A model generated the notes under the pieces. The model was not told the origin of the DNA. It searched no databases and saw only the letters and a program-made list of their open reading frames with translations. Shown in pieces: positions 63,094 through 64,000 of a DNA stretch of 64,000 nt (the stretch's first letter is position 1; every line of letters starts with the position of its first letter). A program made the position numbers and the translations under genes. Source of the DNA: an uncultured Shimia sp. Lineage in GTDB: Bacteria; Pseudomonadota; Alphaproteobacteria; Rhodobacterales; Rhodobacteraceae. Where the stretch lies: assembly GCF_947493595.1 (NCBI RefSeq), contig NZ_CANLRL010000005.1, positions 62,001-126,000 on the forward strand, in the 5' to 3' direction.

Positions 63094-63166
63094 GTAAGCT
63101 GCCTCCTGAACACTTGGATCACGTCCGTTCCATGGCGTGACGGACATCAAAGTTGAGGAGTATCTC

Positions 63167-63781
63167 GTGCTGTCTTTGCAATTTCTTGTGACCGCTTTTG
63201 TGGTGGTCATCGCACCTGGAACCGGGGTGATTTACACGCTCGCGATGGGCTTGGGCCAAGGGCCACGTGCCGCGCTTTGGGCGGCCTTGGGCTGCACCTT
63301 TGGGATTGTTCCGCACTTGCTTGCAGCCACATTGGGATTGGCCGCGGTGCTGCATACATCGGCGATCTTGTTCAACGTCGTGAAATTCGCTGGCGTGGCG
63401 TATTTGCTGTATCTGGCATGGCAAGCGCTGCGCAGCGACGGAGCGCTGGCAGTCAAGGCTGAGCGACAGGCGCAAGCTGGTTTTGTAATTGCGCGGCGTG
63501 GTGCGTTGATCAACATTTTGAACCCGAAACTCTCGGTCTTTTTCCTTGCACTGCTACCACCGTTCCTGAGTGGAAATGCGACGACGGCAACCCTGGAAAT
63601 GGCTGTGCTAGGCGGGGTGTTTATGGCGCTGACCTTTGGGGTGTTTGTGCTCTATGGGCTGTTCGCGGCCAAAGCACGTGATCTGTTACTGGGTAGTGAG
63701 CGGGTGATGACCTGGCTGAACCGCAGCTTTGCCACGATCTTTGTGGCGCTGGCCGGACGGCTGGCGATGGAACGGGCGTGA
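63167..63781 (+). CDS. LysE-family exporter
   Basis: A 204-residue inner-membrane protein with about six hydrophobic segments. The N-terminal motif is VVVIAPGTGVIYTLAMGLGQ (PGP replaced by PGT) and the middle has NILNPKLSVFFLALLPPF. The GTG at 63167 has GAGGAG 6 nt upstream; a GTG at 63137 would add ten polar residues. This LysE protein is distinct from the one at 54989. It overlaps the methyltransferase by GTGA. Confidence 0.9.
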   Translation: MLSLQFLVTAFVVVIAPGTGVIYTLAMGLGQGPRAALWAALGCTFGIVPHLLAATLGLAAVLHTSAILFNVVKFAGVAYLLYLAWQALRSDGALAVKAERQAQAGFVIARRGALINILNPKLSVFFLALLPPFLSGNATTATLEMAVLGGVFMALTFGVFVLYGLFAAKARDLLLGSERVMTWLNRSFATIFVALAGRLAMERA

Positions 63782-64000
63782 GCGACAAAGACACTCTGGC
63801 GGTCTATGCCAAAGCCGCCGGTGACTATGCGGATCGGTTTGCGCGGATCGAAGATGCCGATGTGGATCAGTTCAGCGATCTAACCGCGTTCTTTGCATTG
63901 TTGCCAGACGAAGGTCTGGTACTGGATTTTGGCTGTGGGCCGGGACAATGGGCCGCCAAAATCCGCGATGCTGGTTACCGTGTTGACGGCATGGATGCAT
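63778..64000 (+). CDS. SAM-dependent methyltransferase, N-terminal part
   Basis: The gene starts at a GTG that overlaps the LysE stop (GTGA) and runs off the right edge, so about 74 residues are visible. The SAM-binding motif LDFGCGPGQWAAKI is present near residue 50, and YAKAAGDYADRFARIEDADV precedes it, typical of class I methyltransferases. The acceptor cannot be read. It is translationally coupled to the LysE exporter. Confidence 0.88.
   Translation, partial: MSDKDTLAVYAKAAGDYADRFARIEDADVDQFSDLTAFFALLPDEGLVLDFGCGPGQWAAKIRDAGYRVDGMDA

Overview
The window is a chromosomal segment of an alphaproteobacterium, most likely a marine Rhodobacterales (Roseobacter-group) member. Signs of this are the moderately high GC (about 58-60% by eye, not computed), the housekeeping order recO-DUF1491-era-rnc-lepB-acpS...pdxJ-DUF2062-rsh-rpoZ-folK, a methylsuccinyl-CoA dehydrogenase of the ethylmalonyl-CoA pathway, a TAXI-type TRAP transporter, and several Rhodobacteraceae-type uncharacterised families. 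No rRNA, tRNA, insertion sequence, prophage or CRISPR array was seen.

Layout. 1-1620 (minus strand): the end of a VOC-family gene, then a PAS-LuxR regulator and an AraC regulator. 1764-10702 (plus): a catabolic transport operon with an M20 deacylase, an oligopeptide-type ABC importer (one polypeptide carries both ATPases), a cupin, an aldehyde dehydrogenase and an SDR. 10955-21695 (plus): a complete assimilatory nitrate operon, nasT, nrtA, nrtB, tandem-ATPase nrtCD, nirB, nirD and nasA. Between nasT and nrtA lies a leader RNA with two small hairpins bearing the same hexaloop AACGAC, followed by an intrinsic terminator; this is the expected target of the NasT ANTAR domain. 22054-35337: a second peptide-type ABC importer, a compact phosphodiesterase, a divergent class III aminotransferase plus beta-keto acid cleavage enzyme (BKACE) pair, an RpiR regulator and a TAXI TRAP transporter with a universal stress protein. 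Together these look like an uncharacterised catabolic regulon. 35385-39366 (minus): a CocE/NonD hydrolase and a large capsule-glycosyltransferase-like protein. 39651-41964 (minus): folC and accD. 42269-46458: small conserved proteins, a K+ channel, an AI-2E-type permease and a TauE permease. 46630-48291: mcd. 48555-50295: small proteins and a TetR regulator with two palindromic operators. 50282-60755 (almost all minus): a dense housekeeping block (recO, era, rnc, lepB, acpS, pdxJ, rsh, rpoZ, folK). 60909-64000: a NYN-domain protein, a cytochrome c, ispH, a LysE exporter and the start of a methyltransferase.

How the genes work together. The nitrate operon imports nitrate by ABC transport, reduces it with NasA, and reduces nitrite to ammonium with NirBD; NasT antitermination at the leader would tie this to nitrate supply, although no nasS is present here. 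The first transport operon would import a substrate, deacylate it and oxidise the resulting alcohol or aldehyde. In the second, the aminotransferase and BKACE would convert an amino acid to a beta-keto acid and then to acetoacetate plus an acyl-CoA. Three of the four binding-protein genes are followed by a strong hairpin without a U-tract, a recurring way to keep binding-protein mRNA in excess. Two families of short intergenic repeats occur, one about 46 nt and one about 26 nt.
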